Assembly (NCBI RefSeq): GCF_001707825.1 | Contig: NZ_LYBM01000001.1 | Location: 248,001-312,000, forward strand | Reading direction: 5' to 3' | DNA length: 64,000 bases | Origin: Veronia pacifica | GTDB lineage: Bacteria; Pseudomonadota; Gammaproteobacteria; Enterobacterales; Vibrionaceae | Shown: positions 56,579-64,000 of the stretch, one piece after another | How the letters are laid out: the number at the start of each line of letters is the position of its first letter | How positions within the stretch are numbered: the stretch's first letter is position 1 | Notes under the pieces: generated by a model | The model's database searches: none | Told to the model about the DNA's origin: nothing | The model's input: only the letters and a program-made list of their open reading frames with translations | Made by a program: the position numbers and the translations under genes

Positions 56579-56863
56579 ATGAGAAACGTCGACGTAAATT
56601 GGTTACATGATTTAGACGAGGATCCTTACCGTCTTGTGTCGGAAATAGTTGACGATCAATAAGAAACTAGAAAGTTAGCGTTTTTCCGAACGGGTGAAGT
56701 CGGTTTCGCATCTTTAAATTCTAATACCAGAAATACCATGCGTGGCATTGCTCGAGTACCAGAACAAGAAGACATTAATTCCCAACATGAGTTTCAAGGC
56801 AACATTAGATCTCAACAACAATTTGAGCAGTTGTGGCAGCAGTTTGTACAGCAAGGCTCATGA
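56579..56863 (+). pseudogene. Protein-like frame with one in-frame TAA
   Basis: One frame reads as protein from ATG 56579 (MRNVDVNWLHDLDEDPYRLV) to a TAA at 56660-56662 and continues in the same frame (KLAFFRTGEVGFASLNSNTR, later QQQFEQLWQQFVQQ) to TGA at 56861. The family was not recognised. It is probably a broken cassette gene: its stop codon lies in the left end of an attC-like site. Confidence 0.45.
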
Positions 56864-56925
56864 CAAGACGCTCAAGCAAGGACGCACTAACGCATACCGC
56901 TGCTTTGGACGTCAGTTTCATAGAG
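56861..56925 (+). repeat. Left half of an attC-like site
   Basis: TGACAAGACGCTCAAGCAAG closely resembles the left end of Vibrio repeats (TAACAAnnCTCAAG). The rest of the site is replaced by the start of the next gene, so it is probably truncated. Confidence 0.5.
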
Positions 56926-56930
56926 GAAAA

Positions 56931-57821
56931 ATGACAGATCGAGAGCTAATTGAAAAAGCACTTTATAGCAGTGCGACCATTCATCAACCTCATTCATTAA
57001 AAGCATATTTATCCGCTAAGCATCTCTATGAGCGCTTTGGTAAAGATGAAAATATTTGGGCTAAAACTGGCGAGTTAATAGATCAAAGTGAACTTAGAGT
57101 TACAGCGGTGATGTCTGAGTCCGTTCTAGCTCCAAAATTTTCAGACTTTCGTATTCATAGGGTGTTAGAACGAGGTATTTACCCAGCGGCTTACCAAGCT
57201 ATGTCTCAGTGGCATGAAAACAAAGGTTTTCAAGATATCTTTTCTTACTATGTTAATGATGCTTCATCTACCAGAGAGTACCTCTCTCACAATGTGACAA
57301 TTTTGCTTGCGTTCAATTGTGTTTACGCTGAACTTGAAAGCAAACAGATACCCGCATTTCTTGACCGATTTACAGAGTTTGTTACTTCAACACTTTCGAA
57401 AAATGATGCGGGGGTAAGTGAAAAGCGCATTGTTGAAGTCGATGAAGTGCTCGAGTCTTGTATCGGTCAATTCGGTTTCTTTGGACACAACTTGATCACC
57501 CTTACTTGGGTTTTGCGTTGTAAAGATAGCTTGTCGAAGAATCAGTTTGCGTCAATGCTCTTCAACCTTTATTCACAGGCTAATAGTCCTTTGGAAGATC
57601 CGGACGACGAAATCGACATAAGTCTATGGGATCAATGCTCGAATAGTTGTGGCTCGGAAGCGTTCGTTAACTCGACTAAAGCGCTTGTATACAATCATAC
57701 TTCTAACCTTCATCAGGTCACGCTAGCAGATGCCCTTTGTTTCTTGCAATCAACATACCCTGAGCAAACTGGTGAGCTGGGGCGCATCGTAGAATATCAT
57801 TGTCGATTACTGGAAAAATAA
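56931..57821 (+). CDS. Hypothetical cassette protein, 296 residues
   Basis: A soluble, mostly helical protein (AYLSAKHLYERFGKDENIWA, AYQAMSQWHENKGFQDIF, DEVLESCIGQFGFFGHNLIT), of possible HEAT- or repeat-like type. No enzyme motif was recognised. ATG 56931 follows AGAGGAAAA; the longer frame from 56742 overlaps the broken gene and attC remnant and is rejected. Lying between attC-like sites, it looks like an integron gene cassette, most of which encode proteins of unknown function. Confidence 0.65.
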   Translation: MTDRELIEKALYSSATIHQPHSLKAYLSAKHLYERFGKDENIWAKTGELIDQSELRVTAVMSESVLAPKFSDFRIHRVLERGIYPAAYQAMSQWHENKGFQDIFSYYVNDASSTREYLSHNVTILLAFNCVYAELESKQIPAFLDRFTEFVTSTLSKNDAGVSEKRIVEVDEVLESCIGQFGFFGHNLITLTWVLRCKDSLSKNQFASMLFNLYSQANSPLEDPDDEIDISLWDQCSNSCGSEAFVNSTKALVYNHTSNLHQVTLADALCFLQSTYPEQTGELGRIVEYHCRLLEK

Positions 57822-57910
57822 AACTAAAAACAGTCATGTAGAAAGCGTTAGTTGCAGCTACAGCCTAGGTGTCGCCCCACTAAAACAGGTCATTTCAGTC
57901 AGGATATACT

Positions 57911-58034
57911 CTAAACAAACAATTTAAGAGCGATTCAGCACGCGCGGCAATTTTGATACGCCGTGATTTGAGTTTTGAAGCACATTCGGCAGCTTTTTTA
58001 TTGTGTGCCTCACTCCTTAACTGGGCGTTATCTC
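57911..58034 (+). repeat. VCR-like attC site
   Basis: About 120 bases with the layout of Vibrio cholerae repeats: AAACAAACAATTTAAGAGCG at the left, ACGCGCGGCAATTTT inside, and CTTAACTGGGCGTTAT at the right. The two ends are imperfect inverted repeats, as in integron recombination sites. It follows the 57.8 kb stop codon, the expected place in a cassette. Confidence 0.7.
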
Positions 58035-58036
58035 AC

Positions 58037-58262
58037 ATCAATTTTAGCATTTTTGTCCCAAGGCTTAGTCGCCAAATCTCTCCTTTCATAACCGCCGATT
58101 TGTAGCGAAATCGGCAAACAATCTTTGTTTGAGCGGCGTGTCTGAAATTCCAATCACACAGTTGAATTCGTGTTCGGGTTGTTGTCTCTTGGTGGCTCAA
58201 ACACGACTCGTAGCGAAGTAAAGCGCAGTAGCTTTTTCTATAGGTGCTGGCGGCAAGCCGCG
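58037..58262 (+). repeat. Noncoding repeat module, copy 1
   Basis: About 225 bases from ATCAATTTTAGC to about GGCGGCAAGCC. Closely related to 59517-59743, sharing CGAAATCGGCAAACAAT and TCTGAAATTCCAAT, and partly to 60893-60990. It has an inner palindrome (CCGATTTGTAGCGAAATCGG) and no supported open frame. Confidence 0.75.
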
Positions 58263-58278
58263 AAAGACATGGAGAAAG

Positions 58279-58349
58279 GGCTAACAAATGCAGCCACAGG
58301 ACAAAAAACCGCTCCGCCATTTTTTGCCTGTGCTGCGGGGGTTATAGCC
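58279..58349 (+). repeat. attC-like site (short type)
   Basis: TAACAAATGCAGCCACAGG at the left pairs imperfectly with CCTGTGCTGCGGGGGTTA at the right, giving a folded-strand site of about 65 bases. It is nearly the same as the site at 58779. It precedes the deaminase-like gene. Confidence 0.6.
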
Positions 58350-58365
58350 CTAGAGTAAATTGAAT

Positions 58366-58785
58366 ATGGATAATATGGAAAAAGCCGAAAATGAGATGTA
58401 TCAAGCGGCAGTAGAGCTTGTTAAGACACGTTACCCTAGAGGCTGGGGTGGTGCAGCAGCGGTCAGAACTGAGTCAGGGAAAATATTGACGAGTATTGCT
58501 CCTGATACCAAAAATGATGCTCTTTCACTTTGCATGGAAGTTGGCGCGTATTTAGAGGCTCACAGGCTCAATGAACAAGTCACTCACTCATTATGTTTAT
58601 TCCGTAATAGTGAAAACGAGGAGTTTCTCATTCTGTCACCATGCGGTGTTTGTCAGGAACGCTTAGTTCATTGGGGTGGCGATGTAAAAGCGGCAGTTAC
58701 CACCTCAGAAAACAAATTGGTTTTCAGAACTCTACGTGAATTGATGCCTCATCATTGGTCTCTGGTAAATGGTCAAGCGCTATAA
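58366..58785 (+). CDS. Cytidine deaminase-like protein
   Basis: A 139-residue zinc enzyme of the cytidine deaminase fold, closest in layout to the small tetrameric cytidine or blasticidin-S deaminases. The CMEVGAYLEA motif gives one Zn ligand (Cys) and the catalytic Glu; SPCGVCQERL gives the other two Cys ligands. The substrate may be cytidine or another aminated base. ATG 58366 is chosen over a TTG two codons earlier. The stop codon TAA is the start of the next attC-like site, as is normal for cassettes. Confidence 0.8.
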   Translation: MDNMEKAENEMYQAAVELVKTRYPRGWGGAAAVRTESGKILTSIAPDTKNDALSLCMEVGAYLEAHRLNEQVTHSLCLFRNSENEEFLILSPCGVCQERLVHWGGDVKAAVTTSENKLVFRTLRELMPHHWSLVNGQAL

Positions 58786-58849
58786 CAAGGGCAGCCACAG
58801 GACGGAAAACCGCCCTGCCATTTTTTGCCTATGCTCGGGGCGTTACGCG
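58779..58849 (+). repeat. attC-like site (short type)
   Basis: TATAACAAGGGCAGCCACAGG pairs imperfectly with CCTATGCTCGGGGCGTTACG. It overlaps the deaminase stop codon. It shares most of its sequence with the site at 58279. Confidence 0.65.
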
Positions 58850-58852
58850 TCA

Positions 58853-58972
58853 ATGATGACCAGGCAAGAATTTATAGAATCAGTTGATTTCTGCTTTCCA
58901 TGTAAGGAAAAAGAGAAGACTTCTGGACGCTTTGATACTCATAACCCTTCATATAAAAAGGTATTTAATTGA
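58853..58972 (+). CDS. Possible small protein upstream of the kinase
   Basis: A 39-residue frame (MMTRQEFIESVDFCFPCKEK, ending SYKKVFN) starts four bases after the attC-like site and overlaps the TTG start of the kinase gene by four bases, so translation could be coupled. No family was recognised; it may be the stub of an older gene. Confidence 0.35.
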   Translation: MMTRQEFIESVDFCFPCKEKEKTSGRFDTHNPSYKKVFN

Positions 58973-59475
58973 ACAGCCCAACACTATATATATTTTCAGG
59001 TCTACCCGCGGTTGGTAAATCAACACTTGCTCAACTGTTATCGCAACGGATGCAAATTATGTATATTCGCATCGACACTGTGGAACAGAATCTGCAAGAT
59101 ATGTATGGTTCGGATGTCAAAAATAGAGGCTATCTGCTCAGCCATAGGATCATAGAGGACAACTTATCACTTGGGCTGAGTGCAATCTCCGATTCGTGTA
59201 ACACACTCGAGTTCGTTCGCCGAGAGTGGGAGTCAGTTGCACGGCGATCTGGCGCAAAATTTGTACATATCGAAGTCGTCTGTTCTGACCTCGTAGAACA
59301 TGAAAACCGTGCAAAAAATAGAAACATAACGGTTGAGAACCTTGTGCCCCCCAGTTGGACACAAATTCAAGAAAGAGCTTACGAGCCTTGGAGTGCTGAA
59401 GTGATCACAGTTGATACAGCTGGTAAGAGTGTAGAGAGCTCTTATCAGGAACTTCAGTCAAAACTGATATTGTGA
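58969..59475 (+). CDS. P-loop (AAA_33-like) kinase family protein
   Basis: A 168-residue nucleotide-binding protein. Walker A GLPAVGKST lies near residue 11, followed by IRIDTVEQNL, where Asp is a likely phosphoacceptor-site residue, and DSCNTLEFVRREWE. Small kinases of this type phosphorylate small molecules or antibiotics (chloramphenicol phosphotransferase or zeta-like), but the substrate here is unknown. It starts at TTG preceded by AAAAGG. It lies in the cassette run and is followed by a noncoding repeat module. Confidence 0.78.
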   Translation: MNSPTLYIFSGLPAVGKSTLAQLLSQRMQIMYIRIDTVEQNLQDMYGSDVKNRGYLLSHRIIEDNLSLGLSAISDSCNTLEFVRREWESVARRSGAKFVHIEVVCSDLVEHENRAKNRNITVENLVPPSWTQIQERAYEPWSAEVITVDTAGKSVESSYQELQSKLIL

Positions 59476-59516
59476 TTTTGTATAAAACAAAGCAATAAAC
59501 GTGGACGCTATCCTCT

Positions 59517-59743
59517 ATCAATTTTAGCGTGTTGAGTCTCAGTGCTTAGCCGCTAACCCCCTCCTTTCAAAGCCGCCGATTTGTATCGAAATCGGCAAAC
59601 AATTTTTGTTTGAGTGACGGGTCTGAAATTCCAATTACACATTTAAATTTGCGTTCAAGTTGTTGTTTCTTAGTGGTTTAAATGCGGTTTGCAGCAAGAT
59701 CAAGCGCGGTCGCTTTGTCATAAAGTGCTGGAAGGCGTTATGA
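59517..59743 (+). repeat. Noncoding repeat module, copy 2
   Basis: About 225 bases matching copy 1 in order along most of its length, ending in GGAAGGCGTTATG, an attC-like right end. It follows the kinase gene and precedes the DUF4870 gene. Confidence 0.75.
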
Positions 59744-59775
59744 CTTTCATCAAATTGACAACAAAGGAGAAATCA

Positions 59776-60141
59776 ATGTCAGACTTTCAAGGAACAAATG
59801 TATCACCCCAGTCTTTATCTTCGAGAGATGATGCTGCAAAAACAAATGCTCTTATTGCTTACGGTCTTATGGCAGTTGGCTTTTTTACGGGGATCTTTTG
59901 GGTTATCGGCGCAATTTGGGCAATGGCCAAGCAAGGAGACGCTCAAGGGACAATATTTGAGGATCATTATTCAAACATCATCAAAACATTTTGGTGGGGG
60001 CTTGTACTGACAATACTGGGCCTTTTCTTAGCCTTTATTTTTGTTGGTTACTTTATATTGTTCGCTGTTTGGATTTGGTCAATTTATAAAGTCATTAAAG
60101 GTCTCGCCAATATCACGTCTAATAAAGCATACAATTCGTAA
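59776..60141 (+). CDS. DUF4870-like membrane protein
   Basis: A 121-residue protein with a polar N-terminus (about 30 residues) and about three helices: LIAYGLMAVGFFTGIFWVIG, WGLVLTILGLFLAFIFVG and the IWSIYKVIKGL end. The HYSNIIKTFWWGLV segment between helices is characteristic of DUF4870. The family function is unknown. ATG 59776 follows AAAGGAGAAATC. The stop codon overlaps the next attC-like site, so it is probably a gene cassette. Confidence 0.75.
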   Translation: MSDFQGTNVSPQSLSSRDDAAKTNALIAYGLMAVGFFTGIFWVIGAIWAMAKQGDAQGTIFEDHYSNIIKTFWWGLVLTILGLFLAFIFVGYFILFAVWIWSIYKVIKGLANITSNKAYNS

Positions 60142-60196
60142 CAAGGCGAGCCAGCAGGACGCAGCAAAGCTGCGCCTCTGCCCGCGGTGAATTATT
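60136..60196 (+). repeat. attC-like site (degenerate)
   Basis: CGTAACAAGGCGAGCCAGCAGG overlaps the DUF4870 stop codon, followed by a GCAGCAAAGCTGC palindrome and CTGCCCGCGGTGAATTA. The right end should read GCGTTA and is mutated. Confidence 0.5.
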
Positions 60197-60372
60197 CCAA
60201 TCTTACAAGCGGCCAGTCTTATTCCATGCTGTTTGGCCGTATCGAGCTAATACTGTCACATTGATTCCTTCGTATACCGCTTGCCAGCCTCCTCAGCAAA
60301 AGGCGCTGTACTTCACAACACCGTAAACCTTGTTATATCCCATCACCAGAAACAATAACCTAGAGAGTAGAA

Positions 60373-60786
60373 ATGAAGCCAAGAGTGAGTGTTGTATTCA
60401 TCAGCGACAACAAGAGAATACTGTTAATCAAACGGTCTAAAGGTAACAGAGAGTATTGGGTGTTTCCCGGCGGTGGCGTAGAGCCCGATGAGTCGCTGGA
60501 CGAGGCCGTTCGGCGGGAAACCTTTGAAGAAACATCGTTTGTTATTGAAGAGGCAACGCCTATTTTCTCGATAAATAACAATGTGAGGCATGAACACTTT
60601 TACACAGCAAGAACGGTGGAATTCACCCCGCAATTATCGCCCTGTGGCCCTGAATTTACCGCTCAGAATAGATTGAACAGTTACGACCTGAAATGGATTG
60701 ATATCAGCGAGATGACATCGCTTGATGTTTTTCCTTCTGAAGCCAAGGAGCTGGTTGACGCCCTGATAGCAGAAGCCCGGATATAA
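60373..60786 (+). CDS. Nudix hydrolase
   Basis: A 137-residue Nudix protein. The Nudix box is GGGVEPDESLDEAVRRETFE followed by ETSF, which matches GX5EX7REUXEEXGU with Ser in place of the Gly near the end. It hydrolyses nucleoside-diphosphate-linked compounds, with Mg2+ bound by the Glu cluster; substrate unknown. ATG 60373 follows TAGAGAGTAG. Nudix genes are frequent integron cassettes. The stop codon starts a TATAACCCACG element resembling an attC left end. Confidence 0.88.
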   Translation: MKPRVSVVFISDNKRILLIKRSKGNREYWVFPGGGVEPDESLDEAVRRETFEETSFVIEEATPIFSINNNVRHEHFYTARTVEFTPQLSPCGPEFTAQNRLNSYDLKWIDISEMTSLDVFPSEAKELVDALIAEARI

Positions 60787-60892
60787 CCCACGCCAGCCAT
60801 TTTCTTCCCTGCATCTCGGCACGTCCCCCGTCAGACACGCGTTGTTTGTGTGATGTGCCTGAAAAATGAACCTCATATTTGATATCATATGC

Positions 60893-60990
60893 AGCTTATT
60901 GTCTCTTAGTGATTCATACGGCGTTTGCGACCGAGCAAAGCATGGTAAATTGTTTAAAAGGGACTGGCGTTAAGCCGCGAAAGACGTGAA
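60893..60990 (+). repeat. Noncoding repeat module, copy 3 (partial)
   Basis: TTGTCTCTTAGTGATTCATA through CTGGCGTTAAGCCGCGAAAG matches the last 95 bases of copies 1 and 2, including the attC-like GGCGTTAAG end. The first half is absent. Confidence 0.65.
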
Positions 60991-61272
60991 GCATGGACTC
61001 ACACATGAACCACCGGCATATTTTGCCCACCTCCCTTGTTTACCCTTACCTCACTGCGTTTGGGATGCATAGAATACGCTCGCAAAATGCAATTTATTCA
61101 GACAGTTAATGTCACTATGAATATTACGACAACAGTCAAAAACAACAGATTGACTCGATGGCCACTGCCATCGGGCGTTCATTATTTCTGATGGTACGTT
61201 GCAGCGCATTTTAGGTGACGGGGCATCGATTATTACCTGTCATCTGTGACAGGATTTTTTGAGGTTTTTACG
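60991..61272. other. Intergenic, edge of the cassette region
   Basis: No gene. It separates the last cassette from the yjfKLMC-type operon and should hold that operon's promoter. Confidence 0.4.
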
Positions 61273-61938
61273 TTGATAAAGAAGTGGTTATCCGCCATTG
61301 GCCTTATATCTGACAGCAAGCATAAGCAGGCTTCCGGCGAATCAGCTATCCCTCAGGTACTGGGATTTACACTTGGCGCTGTGGTCAATGTTGACAGAGT
61401 GCGGCTGGCAATACTCGAAGACGACCTGACGTTTGAAAACGCCAGCGCGAGTCAGACAATCCTCGCGGTAGGCGTCGTCCCGCTGGGAGAGGGAACCCGC
61501 GTTATCCGCTATTACACGGATGACGACGGATTTTTTCAGATTTTACAGCAAGGCACCCAGGATAGCGGCGTGAAGGAGATAAGCCTCTGGTATTTCTTTG
61601 ACAATACGCCCATCGATACCGATTCAAGGTGGGACACTGTGCTGGCAGACGAAGTAGTGACACCCGAGCGGCACTATGAGCTGGATGGCAATCAGTTTGA
61701 CGCCTACTGGGGACATGAGCGGCCCGTGGCGATGACAGAAACCACCTACACATCCGATGGCCAGAAGACGGAAACAGACCAGTTTGTGATGCTCTACAGC
61801 CGCGACATCAGCGATGGGTTAACAGAAGAATTAATGATCGCTGCAGAAGAAAAAGGCAGCGAAATGGGTTTCGAGAGGATCGTCGCCCGCAGTACAGGTA
61901 TTCAATTAAAACGCAATCATTTCAAGGTAATGGCATGA
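61273..61938 (+). CDS. yjfK: DUF2491 family protein (YjfK-like)
   Basis: About 221 residues of the DUF2491 family (E. coli YjfK is about the same length). Motifs include IPQVLGFTLGAVVNVD, TRVIRYYTDDDGFFQI and ELDGNQFDAYWGHERPVAM. A TTG at 61273 eight bases after GAGG gives the expected start; a GTG at 61246 adds nine residues. First gene of a conserved group, it overlaps yjfL by four bases. Its role is unknown; in enterics the group is next to a glutathionylspermidine synthase-like gene and linked to envelope stress. Confidence 0.82.
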   Translation: MIKKWLSAIGLISDSKHKQASGESAIPQVLGFTLGAVVNVDRVRLAILEDDLTFENASASQTILAVGVVPLGEGTRVIRYYTDDDGFFQILQQGTQDSGVKEISLWYFFDNTPIDTDSRWDTVLADEVVTPERHYELDGNQFDAYWGHERPVAMTETTYTSDGQKTETDQFVMLYSRDISDGLTEELMIAAEEKGSEMGFERIVARSTGIQLKRNHFKVMA

Positions 61939-62369
61939 TCGAATTTATAAACAGCGAATCCATGGTACAGTTTTTGGGCGGCCTCCAATCGTTTGGGGCA
62001 TATTTCGGCACATCACTGATCTTCCTGATTATTTTCAAATCAATTTATTCACTGGTCACCCCCTATGACGAATGGCACCTCATCAAAGAAGAGCGCAATG
62101 TGGCTGCGGCTATCGCGTTCGGTGGCGCCACGCTTGGCTACGGTATTGCTATCTCCAGTGCAGCGAGTAATTCAGTTGGGTTGTTAGATTTCGCCTTGTG
62201 GGGATGTGTGGCTCTGGTTGCACAAATCGTCGCATTCGTTCTGGTGCGGTTTCTGATGTTGCCCAAAATTTCAGAAAGGATAGAGAAGCACGAGGTACCT
62301 GCAGCGACCGTTCTGGCCTCTGTCTCCATTGTGATTGGTCTGTTAAACGCGGCTTGCATGACATACTAA
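61935..62369 (+). CDS. yjfL: DUF350 family membrane protein (YjfL-like)
   Basis: A 144-residue inner-membrane protein with about four helices and the DUF350 pattern (TPYDEWHLIKEERNVAAAIA, FGGATLGYGIAISSAASNS, LLDFALWGCVALVAQIVAFV). Its ATG overlaps the stop of yjfK by four bases, so they are translationally coupled. Function is unknown. Confidence 0.85.
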   Translation: MIEFINSESMVQFLGGLQSFGAYFGTSLIFLIIFKSIYSLVTPYDEWHLIKEERNVAAAIAFGGATLGYGIAISSAASNSVGLLDFALWGCVALVAQIVAFVLVRFLMLPKISERIEKHEVPAATVLASVSIVIGLLNAACMTY

Positions 62370-62379
62370 GGGGTATCTG

Positions 62380-63360
62380 ATGAATAAACGCCGAATGCGC
62401 AGTGTCGCCAGCCAGATCCTGAGTAGACGAAAGACCCACAGCAGCCTGTTAGTGGCCCCAATTGCGGTGGCCATGACGGGATGCAGCGAAGTCGACTATT
62501 CCATTTACCTCGACACGGACAGTTGCAAAAGCGCATCCAAAATATCCAGCTCCCAGTGTGATGTCGCATATAAAGAGGCGTTGCGTGAGGCCAGACGGAC
62601 CGCTGAGAAGTTCTCAAACTATACGGCTTGTACCAAAATATATCGCGAATGCCGCTATATCGAAGAGGGTAATTTGGGTTGGGAGCCCAAAATGCACGCC
62701 TTCCTCGTGGCAAAACTGACCCCTGAGAACCGGAGCGATTATCCCTTCGGGTCCCAATTTCTCAATGGGCTTTACTACCAGCCGTTGTTTGCCCTCGACT
62801 GGCCAAGCGAAAAACTGACCTTTGCTGACAGGAAAGAAGTGGGTGATCTGAGAGATCTCTCCGATATCAGTTATGTGTCGTACGACTACATGAGCCCGTT
62901 GCCGAATGCCGCATACCCATTTATCGCGTCTGATGTGCCCGCTCAGGCACAGGCCGGTCTTACATCCAATAACCAGTTATCCGGTAGTAACGATGATGAT
63001 TGGGGTACGGTGGAGACACTTGCTGCGGCCTATGTTGCGTCTGAGGTGATTGACGAGCTGGGCGATCATGCCGAGCGCAAGCACAAAGAGAAGACGTACA
63101 AAGAACGTTTGCGTCGCGAGCAGAACCAGCTCAAAACCGCATCGACATCACCCAAAAGTGCGACGCCAGTAAAAAGCGCGTCAACATCGCCTAACAGTTC
63201 GACACTGGTCAAAACCAGTCAGGCGGCTCCCAGTCAGACAAAAGTCAGGGAATACAACACCCAAAGTAAGCCCAGGTATGCCGACAAGCCGAAAGTCAAA
63301 ACGTCGTCCAGAGGTGGCTTTGGTAAAACATCCGCTGCAAAAGTGAGTTGGGGCGGATAA
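62380..63360 (+). CDS. yjfM: DUF1190 family protein (YjfM/YgiB-like)
   Basis: A 326-residue protein. After a basic start (MNKRRMRS) comes a hydrophobic stretch and a lipobox-like MTGC. The conserved part has Cys-rich DSCKSASKISSSQCDVAYKE and YRECRY, followed by a low-complexity, Ser/Thr/Pro/Lys-rich tail from about residue 240. The family (UPF0441) has no known function but is conserved next to yjfL and yjfC or ygiC. It starts ten bases after yjfL. Confidence 0.8.
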   Translation: MNKRRMRSVASQILSRRKTHSSLLVAPIAVAMTGCSEVDYSIYLDTDSCKSASKISSSQCDVAYKEALREARRTAEKFSNYTACTKIYRECRYIEEGNLGWEPKMHAFLVAKLTPENRSDYPFGSQFLNGLYYQPLFALDWPSEKLTFADRKEVGDLRDLSDISYVSYDYMSPLPNAAYPFIASDVPAQAQAGLTSNNQLSGSNDDDWGTVETLAAAYVASEVIDELGDHAERKHKEKTYKERLRREQNQLKTASTSPKSATPVKSASTSPNSSTLVKTSQAAPSQTKVREYNTQSKPRYADKPKVKTSSRGGFGKTSAAKVSWGG

Positions 63361-63489
63361 CCGCCATGCCGGGCCTGTCACCGGGCCCGGTGTACTCAAA
63401 GTAAACAGCATCTCAATCGTACAAACCTGCTTGCGTGTCCGCAGTTAACCCGTCTCTCACTCACCCGCTAACCAACAGGTAGGCTCACC

Positions 63490-64000
63490 ATGTTACAAAT
63501 TCCGACAGCACCCCGCAGTGACTGGAAGCAAACAGCGAAAAAATTCGGCTTTGGTTTTCACTCTGTTGGCGATGATCCCTACTGGACGGAAGACAGATAT
63601 TATCAATTCACCCTGCAACAGATAGAAGAAGGCATCGAAGCCCCGACCGCTGAGCTTCATCAGATGAGCCTGAAGGCGATTGAAAAAGTTATCAACAGCG
63701 ACGGACTGATGACAAAATTCCAGATCCCCAAGAACATGTGGCCTCTGGTTCGAAAGTCATGGGAGATGGACGAGCCCAGCCTCTATACCCGCCTCGACTT
63801 TGCCTATGACGGAAGGAGCCCGGCCAAGCTGCTGGAATTTAATTCTGATACGCCCACCTCTCTGTACGAGTTGGCGTTTTTTGGCTGGCTGTGGCTGGAG
63901 CAAAAAGTTGACCGTGGCGAGCTGCCCCGTGAATCAGACCAATTTAATCTGCTGGAAGAGCTATTGATTGGCCGACTGAAACAGCTGAAAAGCGTGATGC
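63490..64000 (+). CDS. yjfC: Glutathionylspermidine synthase-like ATP-grasp protein (YjfC/YgiC), partial
   Basis: The first 170 codons of a gene cut by the window end. The protein starts MLQIPTAPRSDWKQTAKKFG and includes DDPYWTEDRYYQF and LLEFNSDTPTSLYELA, features of the C-terminal synthetase half of glutathionylspermidine synthase and its orphan relatives YjfC and YgiC. Members ligate a peptide to an amine with ATP, but the single-domain relatives have not been shown to make glutathionylspermidine. It is the fourth gene of the operon. Confidence 0.88.
   Translation, partial: MLQIPTAPRSDWKQTAKKFGFGFHSVGDDPYWTEDRYYQFTLQQIEEGIEAPTAELHQMSLKAIEKVINSDGLMTKFQIPKNMWPLVRKSWEMDEPSLYTRLDFAYDGRSPAKLLEFNSDTPTSLYELAFFGWLWLEQKVDRGELPRESDQFNLLEELLIGRLKQLKSVM

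Overview
The window looks like chromosomal DNA of a marine gammaproteobacterium, most likely Vibrionaceae (Vibrio, Photobacterium, Grimontia or Enterovibrio type). This is inferred from moderate-to-low GC, Vibrio-repeat-like integron attC sites, a DctPQM TRAP operon under DctB/DctD, yjfKLMC-type genes and many small accessory genes. No rRNA, tRNA, CRISPR, integrase or intact transposase was found.

Region 1 (0.3-21.9 kb) is mostly stable chromosome. It holds a DOPA-dioxygenase-like gene, a PAS-GGDEF-EAL protein, a manganese exporter behind a yybP-ykoY riboswitch, a lone cobQ and arsH. It also has a flavin reductase, azlCD, a sensor diguanylate cyclase, an FKBP-type isomerase, two tandem outer-membrane barrels, a TldD/PmbA-like pair and a MarC-family gene. 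The AT-rich gap at 6.0-7.0 kb carries a good candidate small RNA on the minus strand.

Region 2 (22.3-32.1 kb) contains dctP-dctQ-dctM with a sigma-54 promoter, but dctM carries a one-base frameshift. The convergent dctBD two-component genes follow. Next is an nrdAB operon in which the regulatory ATP-cone domain sits on the small subunit NrdB and is absent from a short NrdA. Its promoter carries two NrdR-type boxes and a Fur-like box.

Region 3 (32.4-53.5 kb) is accessory: a methyltransferase-like membrane protein, a PrtN-like phage regulator, orphan hypotheticals, acetyltransferases, secreted or lipoprotein genes, a Tat-lipoprotein oxidase related to cholesterol oxidase, a tandem-repeat RCC1-like lipoprotein, IS3 remnants, a DsbB-like cluster with small membrane proteins, peptide deformylase and a second candidate structured RNA (49.12-49.24 kb). 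Two mosaic membrane proteins (46.0 and 47.0 kb) share a roughly 200-nt leader and first membrane helix. A third copy at 56.5 kb encodes only a 24-residue peptide.

Region 4 (53.5-60.8 kb) ends in a degraded integron-like cassette run: attC-like sites separate an unknown protein, a cytidine-deaminase-like protein, a P-loop kinase, a DUF4870 membrane protein and a Nudix hydrolase. Two copies and one partial copy of a roughly 225-bp noncoding module are interleaved. Region 5 (61.3 kb to the end) is a conserved yjfK-yjfL-yjfM-yjfC type operon, with the last gene cut by the window edge.

All family names come from motif recognition by eye. No database search or folding program was run.
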